From Siphonodentalium dalli (taxonomy: Eukaryota > Mollusca > Scaphopoda > Gadilida > Siphonodentaliidae): a DNA stretch of 64,000 nucleotides. A program made the position numbers and the translations under genes. Positions 44,671-54,383 of this stretch are shown here, in pieces; positions within the stretch are counted from its first letter, which is position 1, and the number at the start of each line of letters is the position of its first letter. Below the pieces are notes generated by a model. That model had not been told where the DNA came from and did no database searches. It was given only the letters and a program-made list of their open reading frames with translations. The stretch is from positions 4,514,976 to 4,578,975 of the forward strand of contig CP136069.1 of assembly GCA_032622095.1 (NCBI GenBank), read 5' to 3'.

Positions 44671-44878
44671 TGATCCTGCTAAATTGTTATGATGCTGGTA
44701 GGTCAAACTGATGCCGTTGAGAGAAAGTACAGTTATATTTTTATATAAAGTTGTCATTTCCAAGATTCGTTCAGATTAGCAAAACGCCGCGAAAATTAAA
44801 ACTTCAGAAAAAATAACATTACTCTTTTTTAACAGCATCAGTTTGCCCTACCAGTATCATAGCAGTTTAGCAGGATCA
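44671..44878. mobile_element. 208-bp TIR element
   Basis: 44-bp inverted ends TGATCCTGCTAAATTGTTAT and mirror (TGCTAAACTGCTATGAT), about five mismatches. Sits directly against the A element. Confidence 0.78.
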
Positions 44879-45059
44879 CTTGACAAGGGTGGTCCACTGA
44901 CTCTGGAGGGGTCAGGTTAATATGTTTTCAGATTTTTGCAGCTTTCGACAAGGAACGAGTCTATTCATGAAGGGCCATTAAATACATATTATTATCCATT
45001 TTCATCCGCAACTGTGTTAATCCGCTTATATTCCATTAGAGCATCATGATTATAGAAAA

Positions 45060-45262
45060 CAATTGCTGTGTTTTTATTTATAAAAAATGATAAAAAATGT
45101 TAAAGAATATAAGAAAAAATTATAAAAATTGTCATAGAATGTAAGAAAAAATTTAAAAAAATTATCAAAATTGTTAAAGCATATAAGAAAAATTGATAAA
45201 AAACAATAAACAATGGTCGACTCACATATATAAGAGAATGTAGTGGCACAGGGTCTTTAAAT
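45060..45262. mobile_element. D-family right-half remnant
   Basis: AT-rich spacer with AAAATTGTTAAAGAATATAAG-like repeats, then half a hairpin CATATATAAGAGAATGTAGT and GGCACAGGG. Confidence 0.65.
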
Positions 45263-45600
45263 ACATATTATGGACTTGTTCAGGAATTGATTGATAAGTT
45301 AGTACTCAGGTGCTATGCCAACATGGGGAATGTTGCATTCTATTAACATCGCCGAAAATTTCAAAGAAATCGACCATACCACTCCATAGAAAACATTGTC
45401 CGAACTTGTCCTAAATATTTCCATTTCATTGAATTTAATTAATATATCAGAATGACGGTGTGCATCGTCAATTTGGATTAATATTCATAACAAATAACTA
45501 ATTTTAGCAAGATTATTCTCCATTTCTATTTGATCACCAGAGTGTTTCACATCACTTTAATGGTGTGCACAAATAAACAGACACAGGAATCGCAAAAACA
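45263..45600. other. Unassigned intronic stretch
   Basis: No element or exon recognised. Confidence 0.35.
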
Positions 45601-45608
45601 ATGACAAA

Positions 45609-45790
45609 CAAGCCTTGAAATAGGGTGTCTGTCATTTGCAGAATGAGGTACCTAGAGGGTGAATTTAGTGATGCTACCCCGCATAGCGGGCTAGCATCAT
45701 CAAATTTACCCTCTGGGGACCTCATTCTGCTTACACCTCAGCAGAATGAGGTTCCCAGAGGGTGAATTTGATGATGCTAGCCCGCTGACG
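45609..45790 (+). mobile_element. C-family element, right hairpin truncated
   Basis: CAAGCCTTGAAATAGGGTG, left hairpin, CTTACACCTCAGCAGAATG linker, then half of the right hairpin to GCTAGCCCGCTGA. Confidence 0.82.
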
Positions 45791-46204
45791 AAAAATAGCT
45801 TATGTCCAGTGCACTTCTGTATCTGTCAGACATTTTGTCCAATGCATATTCTTAAACAATCTGTATCTGTTTGGGTACATCCAAGGAGCCATTACTGGCC
45901 AAATCGGACATTGAAAGTAAAAAAATAGTTCTTTTTTAATTTCAGATCAATTCAGAGTTAAAGCAATTATCTCGTTTGTGAAGTGCATTTGTAAGTATTA
46001 ATCGACAGAACGTTTTTGAACTTTTGAAATTCATAAATAACATGGGTTTTTCCTGGGTGGCGATGGGAAGCTCACTAACTCACTCATTGACGAATAATAA
46101 GTTGATAGGAAATTTAAATACGGTCTCATTCAGTACATCTGATTTTTGACAGGCACCATTTTGAAAGGACCAACATCATTCATTTGGTGCCTGTCAGTAG
46201 AAAA

Positions 46205-46341
46205 AACATATTTTGAGCCTTGCAGGTGGTGAAAAATAACAGATTTCAAAAATTTATATCTAACAACTTTGATGGGTGTGTTCCTCGACTCGAATCAAAT
46301 AGTCATTTAGGAGCGTTAATTCAGATTATGTATCTTTAACG
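46205..46341 (-). mobile_element. B-family end fragment
   Basis: Reverse orientation: GTTCCTCGACTCGAATCAAA and GGAGCGTTAATTCAGATTAT, ending TGTATCTTTAACG, which shows the second B terminus as TTAAAGATAC, similar to the first (TTAAAGGTAC). Confidence 0.7.
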
Positions 46342-46503
46342 ACAATGTCTCTGCAGCAATATGTTTCAATTTTGCACAAAACAAGGGCATGCAGGTTGTG
46401 AAATTTGCCTCAGTAAAAATATAGCAAACAAATTTATTTTTGCCTCGGTTCAGATAGTTAAGAGGCAAAAGAAACATACGAGGATCATGCAATGTTTTAT
46501 GTA

Positions 46504-46732
46504 CAGTAATGCCCTAAATAATCAACTCCTTAACCACAGCAGAATTATGGGTAACTTTTCAGGATTAAGTTGGAAATATGGCTTGTTGGCATTCATCGGA
46601 AAGCTCTCACCATCGGAAAGCTCTCAGTAAGAGCTTTCCGACGAATGGCAACAAACCATATTTCCGACTATATCCTGATAAATTACCCAATTTCTGCTGT
46701 GGTTAAGGAGTCGATTATTTAGGGCATTACTG
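46504..46732. mobile_element. A-family foldback MITE next to the exon 1 donor
   Basis: 229 bp with a duplicated CATCGGAAAGCTCTCA loop segment. TA at 46502-46503 and 46733-46734. Its edge is about 20 bp from the splice donor of exon 1. Confidence 0.88.
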
Positions 46733-46753
46733 TATATAATAAGCTGTACTTAC

Positions 46754-47021
46754 GAGGATCGTGGAATGGAACTAGTACATAGTTATAAAGTGGCTTGTCC
46801 GGCCGCTGGAGGGCCGTCAGCAAGATTTTTTTCGCGCCATCTATCACCTGCACCAGGTCGTCGTACATGGAACCTGTGATGTCAAACACAAACGCGATTG
46901 ACACGGCTCCCTGTGGAATTTCCTCAACATCTTCTTCACCGCTAACAGTTGTCCATCCATAATTCTGAATCAAAATCACAGAAATGAGCATGAAAGCCAC
47001 ATAAGAGTTTTGTAGAAACAT
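46754..47021 (-). CDS. Hemicentin-like exon 1: signal peptide and first half of vWA domain
   Basis: First coding exon of a hemicentin-like extracellular-matrix protein, expected to be secreted into basement-membrane-associated matrix. The start codon is at 47021 with A at -3. Residues 1 to about 27 look like a signal peptide (hydrophobic core near residues 10-18). From residue 39 the protein reads as the start of a von Willebrand A domain: AVSIAFVFDITGSMYDDLVQ, with the metal-binding DxTGS motif at residues 47-51 (hemicentins use Thr where many vWA domains have Ser), then LVPFHDP at 83-89. The exon gives 89 codons plus one base and ends at a consensus donor (C|GTAAGT, donor bases just below 46754). 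The leftover C joins AG at the start of exon 2 to make Gln, and the joined reading (HDP-Q-VGP) fits the hemicentin family. Family assignment is from remembered family features, not a search. Confidence 0.9.
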
Positions 47022-47066
47022 ATTTCCACACAGATGGCTTCGGAATCCTTCAACAGGCTGAAATTT
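47022..47066 (-). promoter_or_regulatory. Immediate 5' UTR of the hemicentin-like gene, with possible upstream acceptor
   Basis: Upstream of the ATG the minus strand reads TTTCCTGATTTTTAACAG ending at 47067, which looks like a branch-point/pyrimidine/AG acceptor. If used, the first coding exon would start at 47066 and a non-coding exon would lie further right. No TATA box or initiator could be assigned. Inference only. Confidence 0.3.
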
Positions 47067-47491
47067 CTGTTAAAAATCAGGAAATTATCAGAATTTTTAA
47101 TCCTGAAATACAATCCTGAATCCGTGTTTCAATTTCAGGAAGCTTTTCGGAGTAAGAATTCATACAAATTCATGTTTGAACGAAATCAAACTCCTAAAAA
47201 TGGAATGTGTAAGCCGGAGAATGTTAATAAAGTTCCATGACATTGTTTGAAGGTTTTTCTCATGAGATGTGTTTTATTCCATGATGACAGATAGTCAGAA
47301 AACGTGGGAGAAGCGATGAATGATATAGTTAATCTCTACCACCACGCTTGCAACTCTAAATCACCAGATGCACTATGGTGAGTGAGGTATATTATCAGAG
47401 CAGAGAAGACTCCCAGAATATATTAATAGCATAGAGCTACCCAGATGATTAGCAAAAACAACTCACATTCAACACTTACTTCAAAAGTGTA
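47067..47491. other. Region upstream of the hemicentin-like start, no element recognised
   Basis: AT-rich; CAATCCTGAA/ATTTCAGGA motifs recur near 47080-47140. Promoter could be here but no motif is decisive. Confidence 0.4.
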
Positions 47492-47617
47492 TGTCTTTGT
47501 ATCTAATTAACTAGATACGACCAATTAAGATGTCTTTGTATCTAATTAACTAGATAAGACCAATTAAGATGTCTTTGTAATTTGTATCTAATTAACTAGA
47601 TACGACCAATTAAGATG
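47492..47617 (+). repeat. About 40-bp minisatellite, 3 units
   Basis: Unit TGTCTTTGTATCTAATTAAC followed by TAGATACGACCAATTAAGA. ATCTAATTAACTAGAT is itself palindromic. Confidence 0.92.
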
Positions 47618-47645
47618 CTCAAGATCTTGGTGATACAGTTTAACA

Positions 47646-48322
47646 TATATGAGGGTATCACCCCCCCCCCCCCTCCCCCTGAATCCTGAATACTAGTTAA
47701 TTTTGGGGGGGGGTGAATCCTGAATACCAGTTAATTTTGGGGGGTGAATCCTGAATACCAGTTAATTTTGGGGGGTGAATGCTGAATACCAGTTAATTTT
47801 GGGGGGGGGGGGGTAATCCTGAATACATGTTAAGAAATAATATGCAATAAATGACATACAAATTTTAATATCAGACAGATACAAGCAGAAGTTACATAGA
47901 CACATTATGATGCCGGTCGCGTTATGAGGCCGTTATGATACGATTAATGATACTTTATGATGGCATGGTGGTCGAATATGCCAAGAAGCTATTCTACCCA
48001 CTCATTCATACAGATAACTAACACAAAATATTACTTTGCGCCATCAAAACCTGCGCCCAAGATGTTTTGCTTGAACCCGAATACCAGTTAATTCGGGGGT
48101 ATGAATCCTGCATATGGCTTCAAAACACCCTGAATCCCGCATACCGAAAGGGGGGGGGGGGGGGGGGGGGGGGGGGGGTGGGGTGATACCCTCATATATC
48201 TAAAAACACCCTGAATCCCGCATACTGAAAAGAGGGGGGGTGATACCCTCATATATCTAAAAACACCCTGAATCCTGCATACCGAAAAGGGGGGGGGGGG
48301 GTGATACCCTCATATATCTAAA
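47646..48322. mobile_element. TIR element with long C/G tracts and repeated ends
   Basis: Left ATATATGAGGGTATCACCCC mirrors right GGGGTGATACCCTCATATAT. The left end carries four to five copies of TGAATCCTGAATACCAGTTA plus a G run; the right end is triplicated (48140, 48235, 48300) with G runs up to about 30. Confidence 0.7.
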
Positions 48323-48497
48323 ATAAAATGAACCACATGCTATTTGACATTGAAAACAAGTTGTTTCTTCTTCGTACAGGGCTAGAATTTAGATGGTAAT
48401 ATATAGTAACAAGAACAAAAATTTATAAAGAATGTAAGAAATTGCCTGAATATTGTGTATTTCTTGCATCTGAACCAAAGAAAGTGAGTGAGAAAAC

Positions 48498-48670
48498 CCT
48501 GTGCCAATGCATTCTCTTATATATGCGAGTATAGGTCGCCTCGCATATATAAAGAGAATGCATTGGCCTAACATTTTTTTTATATTTTTTTTATCAAATT
48601 TTCTTACATTCTTTAACAATTTTTTAAAAATGTCCTTTCATTCTTTAACAATTTTAATAATTTTTCTTTC
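48498..48670. mobile_element. D-family left half
   Basis: CCCTGTGCCAATGCATTCTC hairpin (stem shortened at GTATAGG) followed by the TTTCTTACATTCTTTAACAA spacer. Confidence 0.75.
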
Positions 48671-48684
48671 TTACATATTCGTAT

Positions 48685-48835
48685 GGGGTTGATTTCGTAT
48701 GGGGCTGTCTTTGCATCAGGCCATCTTTGCTTGGAGCCGTCTTCGCGTGGTGTGTATGGCATCATTTTCATGTGGGGTCGTCTTCACGTGGGGCCATCTT
48801 CACGTGGGGTCAACTTCGCATGGTGCCATCTAAGT
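48685..48835 (+). repeat. Degenerate 16-17 bp tandem repeat
   Basis: Units like CTTCACGTGGGGCCAT with many changes. Confidence 0.65.
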
Positions 48836-49017
48836 GTAGCTGCCTTCAGTATATACGAGTTCATTGGAAATTGGTGACGAACATTTTTGCTGCCACTCCC
48901 TGGCTTCCATTCCTGATTAGGGCGCCACTTTGTCAACTTTAAAGCACTCTATAAACATTTTCATCCAGATCTGAACATAATTATATAGTGCGCTACCCTT
49001 CTGTTGGAAACAGAAAT

Positions 49018-49095
49018 CTGCAATAGTGGTCCCAATTGTCCAACTTAAGGTCCCAATCGTCCAAGGTCCCAATCGTCCAAGGTCCTAATCGTCTG
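49018..49095 (+). repeat. 17-bp tandem repeat, about 4 units
   Basis: Unit GGTCCCAATCGTCCAA. Confidence 0.85.
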
Positions 49096-49549
49096 GATAC
49101 CATCATGCTGACATAATTAGAGAGATGCTTAGATAAATGTTTGGCGAAATCGCTACAAATTTTGTGTGCCCCAAGCCTGCAAATAGTAGCTTGTCTGTCA
49201 TTTGCAGAATGAGGTCCCCAGAGGGTGAATTTGGTGATGCTATCGCGCATAGCGGGCTAACATCACCAAATTAACCCTCTGGAGACCTCATTCTGCTTAG
49301 GCTTTGTCTTCTGGAAAGTATCTATAGTATCATATTAACATTGGTTTTAGTAACTTTTTCCCTTCTGGGAAGTTTCTATATCCCCCTAATTTGCAGAAGA
49401 TAAAATTCATAATCGAGGTGCCCAATGTGTGAACATCACCAACTTCAACTGGGGAACTTCAATCTGATCGTAGGTCACCTAGACTCTTCTTAGAGGGCAT
49501 AAGCAGAATGAGGTTCCCAACTTCCCAGAGGGTAAAATTGGTGATGCTA

Positions 49550-49727
49550 CTCTCAGGTGCCAAATAAATGTGATGGCCAAATATGAGTGCTGGGCTGTAA
49601 ATTTTGCTAATATTAATAATAGTGATGGCATTTTCACTATGTATCTCATTGCCAAATAAACGTGATGTTGTGTATTTTTCAGTCCAAATTAATAAACGTG
49701 CCCGCATGTTTATTTGGCACCTGAGAG
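49550..49727. mobile_element. 178-bp TA-flanked MITE inside the C hairpin
   Basis: Ends CTCTCAGGTGCCAAATAAA and mirror; TA at 49548-49549 and 49728-49729. Excision restores the C hairpin GATGC-TA-GCCAGCTATG. Confidence 0.9.
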
Positions 49728-49825
49728 TAGCCAGCTATGTGGGATAGCATCACTAAATTCATCCTCTGGGGACATCATTCATCCTCTGGGGACCTCATTT
49801 GGCAAATGACAGATACGCTATTTAA

Positions 49826-50048
49826 CCCTTTGAGTGCCAGGTCGATTTTTGTATCAACCCATATACCCTGTGCCATAGGTCACCTCGCATATATAAGAGA
49901 ATGCATTGGCCTAACAATTTTTGTTCGTTTTTGTTTTTTTTTACAATTTTTTACAATTTTAATAATTTATTCTTATATTCTTTAACAGACTTATTTTGTA
50001 GGTTTAGGGCCGATGAGATCGGCCCCTGGCAAATTGGCAATCAAAGGG
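49826..50048. mobile_element. D2 element at the C terminus
   Basis: CCCTTTGAGTGCCAGG to ATTGGCAATCAAAGGG; TTAA at 49822-49825 and 50049-50052. Half hairpin only (ATAGGTCACCTCGCATATAT). Confidence 0.88.
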
Positions 50049-50062
50049 TTAATGGTGTGCCC

Positions 50063-50984
50063 AACAATCCGATCTAAATAGATGCACATCCCATAGCAGA
50101 CATTCAGACAGGCAGACATAAAATATAGATAAGATGTGAAAACGCCATTCCAAGTAGCAACCTCATTCCCACGTTCTCGTTTCCGGTCCTCATGTGGACA
50201 CATGCAAATTCGGAGAATTTTCTCAGTTAACAACTCAAGTTATTATATTAGTCATTGCCTTTTTCACAATTTATATTACTAGGAAATATTATTCTATTAC
50301 TATTGTAAGTATTCTTATACTCCATTTGGTCATATTTATCAGCATCTCCCTGTAATAGTGGTTTGTTGTTGTCACCAATTTTCGTACACAGTATTTTCAA
50401 AATGGCTACTTTCTGTTTACAATCATGGGGTAGGTTGATTTGAATGTTATTGCCATCTGTCTCGCTTGGTGAATTTGATGTTTTCATTGTTCATCCACAA
50501 GCCAATTATCACATCTTCTTATTATATTTTTCATCTTTTACTTTTAAAAAATATATTATGAGAAAAAAAAAGGTTTATTTGGAAAAAAAAATTTGCTGGT
50601 AAAAAAAGTGGCAGAAACAGGGATCTTTATAGACCGCTTACTATTTTTTTAGACAGTATGGTCACTTATTTAAGTAATGGTGGAGAAGTTTTCACTCTTC
50701 TTGCAATCCCCACCAGTCCCCAGCCTCCTGAAATGACACACCGCAACCTCAGGAAGATGTACATTGTAACATGACTGACAGACTGATGTCAAGTGTTTGA
50801 ATTATTACTATTACAAACAATTATTAGTACTACATGGCTAATATGGCCTAATTTTTTCATTCATTCCCTGAAAAATTTGGTGAAGGGGCGAATGGTCTTC
50901 GTCTGTTTATTCATCCGTTAGTGCGCCTGCCACAGATGAGCCAGTCATCCAGCCCAATATGAGAAGTTTTGTATATACTGTATA
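50063..50984. other. Unassigned upstream stretch
   Basis: Holds a 79-codon minus-strand open frame (50248-50487) with no recognised domain; otherwise nothing. Confidence 0.4.
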
Positions 50985-51360
50985 GTGGCTGGAGGCTCTT
51001 TCCAAAATAAAAAAAAGTGTAAATAGTGTCCAAATTTTTAAATATGTAAATAGCCACCCGAGGCTGTCCAAATTGTGGCATGGAGGCTATGTCCAATTTT
51101 ATAAATACTAGTATGTAAATAGTGACCAGAGTATCTTTCGGAATTAAAAAATATTTAAATAAAGACCAGATGCGCTGTCCAAAATTAAAAAAGATGTAAA
51201 TAATGTGCGGAGGCTATATCCATATATAAAATTATGTAATTAGATGCCCGAAAGATTTGGTTAATTTTTAAAAGATGTAAATGGGTGCCAGAGGTTCAGT
51301 CCCAATTTTTAAATGTATATAAATAGTGGCCAGAGGACTGGTCCCAACACAAAATTGCAT
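50985..51360. repeat. Degenerate about 50-55 bp tandem repeat
   Basis: Recurring GGAGGCTNTNTCCAAAATT and AAGATGTAAATAGTG blocks, about seven diverged units. Confidence 0.7.
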
Positions 51361-52027
51361 GATTAATTGAGTCGATGGCGATGGCGCAATAAAAATTGAA
51401 CTGATTATCTGGAAGAAATCCCATGAGAGTATGCAAAATAAAATTTGGTTCAACAAAGTTACGTAAATCATGCATTCCCGAGCTGTCATGGGACCTTCAC
51501 CTACATGTACATGTATTGACTATGATATGACCTAATATGAGATGGGGCAGTGGTATACTGGGAACATAATTAGAATTTGACAAATACGTCTACTCACTCC
51601 ATAAACTAAGAGTATTGTGAGACAAAATTGAAACACAAGATTGTTACCTCAAATACATGTTGCATATAAATCGACTAATGTGTGCTCTGTGGCTTACAGT
51701 ATTGTGAAAAATACCCTCTTCAGTGGCTTAAAAATACCTCCTACAACATTTTTTTTCTTCTTCAAAATAGTCCCATATTCCTTAAACTGGATCTTGGATC
51801 CAATGTCTTTTTTAAGGCCGGATTCTAGGGGGAGGTTGATCATGCATTCTGTCTATCAAGATTCTAACTAACACAGTGAACAATGTACATGTATAAATTT
51901 TGGGCAATTCAGAAGATGAGTCTATTTTTCTTGTTGAGTAGTATAACCCATATCAAATATTCTGGAGATCAGGCAATATATACATACAAGTTGTTGGAGC
52001 ACTGCAGGGAAGGGAATCTGAAGCTCA
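51361..52027. other. Unassigned upstream stretch
   Basis: No element or exon recognised. Confidence 0.4.
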
Positions 52028-52935
52028 TTTTACATTAAAAGGTGAAATAACCAATTATTTTGCCTCTCATTTGAATATGCCTTGAAAACAGCAATGTTTT
52101 CTCAAGATCCATTTGAAATTTTGACACTTAGGTTGTTTTACAGACAAAAAATACCATATGATATGACCGAACTTCGAAAATTTGGAAAAAATAAAATTCT
52201 GTGCTCATTGAGCATTAAAAGGTGATATAACCCTTTATGCAGACTATCATTTGAATATGCCATAAAACAACAATGTCTTTTCAAGATCCATTTGAAATTT
52301 TGACACTTGATTGTTTTACTGACAAAAAATACCATATGCCCGAACTTCGAAAATTTAGAAAAAAATTAATTCTATGCTCATTGAGCAATAAAAGGTGATA
52401 TAACCCTTTATTATATACTTGCCGATGAATTATAAGGTTTTAGCAGTGAGATATAAGTGATATCCCACTAGTGAGTGATATCAGCTTGAAATTTCTGATG
52501 TATTGACATTCATTGGGGGCCATTAGGCAAGTAACTAGAGTATATAATAAACAGAATATCCACACTTTTTCAGTGGATATGGGTTAAATCTCATTCGTGA
52601 TGACAAAACATTTGAATTTCCATTCGTGGCTAAAGCCACTCGTGGAAATTCAATGTTTTGTCATCACTCATGAGATATAACCCATATCCACTGAAAAAGT
52701 GTGGATATCCTCTATTTATATAGGCACTCGTTTGAGTATAAAAGGTGATATAACCCTTTATATAGGCACTCATTTGAGTATGCCATAAAACATAAAACCC
52801 TTTATATAGGCACTCATTTGAGTATGACATAAAAATTACAATGTTTTTTTTTCAGATCCTTTGGAAATTTTGACACTTAAGATTGTTTTACAGACAAAAA
52901 ATACCTTTGTCAGAACTTCAAAAAATTTTAAACAA
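52028..52935. repeat. Three diverged about 180-bp tandem units, the third split by an insert
   Basis: Each has AAAAGGTGATATAACCCTTT, ATCCATTTGAAATTTTGACA and GACAAAAAATACCATATG. The third starts near 52386, is interrupted at about 52416-52735, and resumes to 52935. Confidence 0.8.
52554..52711. mobile_element. Foldback hairpin, about 78-bp arms
   Basis: ATATCCACACTTTTTCAGTG and mirror, loop near GTGGCTAAAGCCAC. Lies within the insert that splits the third tandem unit. Confidence 0.85.
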
Positions 52936-53340
52936 AAAAACTTCTGTCAAATTTTTTAGTTTTTTTTGTTTTTGGTGCTTCTGCTTCTGTCGACCTATAG
53001 ACAACAACAAGACCAAATATTCCCAGATTCCATTGATTATTCAAAAAACATTTGAGGTTGCTATTCCAAGTTCCACACAATACATTTTCGGTGTTGCAAA
53101 TTTTTAGCTTGAAAAGTTGTTGAGCTTTACAAAGAAAGCCTGAGTGACACATATCGAGCCAGTTAACTCTTCTGGACACAGGTCTCCATGTATACGATAT
53201 AAATAATGACTGTCATGTTAGTATTACTGTTTATTTTGCAGTCGTAACACTCTGGTTAGTAGAAGCAACAGACAAGTTACGCCATTTTAAGTTGGTGTTG
53301 ATGACGTTTAGGGAAATACCACAGTTCTAAAAATATCCAA
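52936..53340. other. Unassigned upstream stretch
   Basis: No element or exon recognised. Confidence 0.35.
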
Positions 53341-53341
53341 T

Positions 53342-53421
53342 TTGTTTCCATGGATATTCGCGCCATATCGTTTCCATGGATATTCGCGCCATATCGTTTC
53401 CGTGGATTTTCGCGCCATTGG
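53342..53421 (+). repeat. 26-bp tandem repeat, 3 units
   Basis: Unit TTTCCATGGATATTCGCGCC followed by ATATCG. Confidence 0.9.
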
Positions 53422-53635
53422 TTTACGTTTCTTTTGTGATTCTTTTAATTCGTTTTCGCCAGTAGGCCTACGCATGGATTTCCACCGGCTTGGGGCCCCC
53501 CCCCCCCGGCCCCCCCCCCCCGAAATTGATTTTTGTTCACACGCAAGGAGTCTAGCGTAACAACAAAAAGTTCCCTTGATTTGAACTGGTGGAATAAGAG
53601 AGCAAGATCACTGCATGACTACAGTAGCCTATAGG

Positions 53636-54381
53636 GGAGAAGTCGGTGGCCGAGAGGAGGCCCCCCACCCCCCTTTTCGTACGCCGTATTCCATGCCCTG
53701 TTATGAGGTACGCCGTATTCCAGCCCCTCTGTTAGGATGTATTCGGTATTCCAAAAATACCGGTATTCGTACGCCGACCTTCCAAAAAATTTAATTTTCA
53801 TATATTTTTATGTATTCCATATGGCTGTTAACTGGTATTCCGTATTCCACCCTCTGTGTTAAGTGGTATTCCGTATTCCATGGGGGGGGGTGGGGTGGGG
53901 CCTCCGAGAGGTAACGTATTGGTCGCTCGTGCTATCGGACCGGGGATCGTAACCTGGTCAGGGTATTCTGACAAAATTCAGAACTCGGTCAGATACCAAG
54001 TTTGTCAGGCTGAAAAGTCTCATTCGAGATCACTGAATAAAGATCCGAATGCAAAAATGCCGACTCCCCATTACAACACTTGTCCAGGTATGTTGTCGTG
54101 GGTGCAGTACGCTGTCCGATCGGGCGTGGACATTAATGGCTGACCCGTGTACAAGCCTCGGTGTGTGCACGTTAAAGAACGTTTGTTGTTGGGTCGTTTC
54201 CGGCCGAAGGCCGGGTAGGGTGGTCGGACTGCAGTTTGCATGTCCCTTCACCCTCATGTGCGTTAAAGAACGCTACTGGAGTCACCACATGGTTATAAAG
54301 TTACTCGGCCGTGGTAGCACCTGGTCCTCCACATAATCCTCAGCACATTGAGGGCGATGGAGTATCAAGTAGATAGATAGA
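53636..54381 (+). mobile_element. tRNA-derived SINE split by a MITE, GATA tail
   Basis: Head GTCGGTGGCCGAGAGG (A-box-like), interrupted, then GTAACGTATTGGTCGCTCGT, B-box-like GGGGATCGTAACCTGG, and a body matching 4891-5235 (AATAAAGATCCGAAT, CGCTGTCCGATCGGG). Ends with AGTAGATAGATAGATAG. Confidence 0.78.
53658..53903. mobile_element. 246-bp MITE nested in the SINE with 8-bp duplication
   Basis: Ends AGGCCCC and GGGGCCT, with C/G runs next to the ends. Flanked by CCGAGAGG at 53650-53657 and 53904-53911, which is SINE A-box sequence. Inside, GTATTCCGTATTCCA-type motifs repeat. Confidence 0.9.
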
Positions 54382-54383
54382 TA

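Larger units (their letters stand above)
1945..46753 (-). other. Intron 1 of the hemicentin-like gene (about 44.8 kb)
   Basis: Bounded by a GTAAGT donor after exon 1 and a TTTACAG acceptor before exon 2, with phase-1 continuity. No further coding exon was recognised inside; a vWA domain is fully accounted for by the two exons. Filled with A-E family elements and tandem arrays listed separately. Confidence 0.8.
49172..50054 (+). mobile_element. C-family element hosting two other elements, perfect 8-bp duplication
   Basis: Left end CAAGCCTGCAAATAG; flanked by GTGTGCCC at 49164-49171 and 50055-50062. Contains a TA-flanked MITE (49550-49727) in the right hairpin and a D2 (49826-50048) at the right terminus, whose insertion region has lost GCAGGCTTG. 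Confidence 0.88.

Noticed and set aside
47034-47240. Plus-strand 68-codon frame opposite the hemicentin 5' end
   Set aside because: Antisense to the presumed 5' UTR, no family resemblance.
48150-48185. 30-base G run as a biological signal
   Set aside because: Homopolymer lengths are unreliable and G/C runs are common here; treated as part of a TIR element only.
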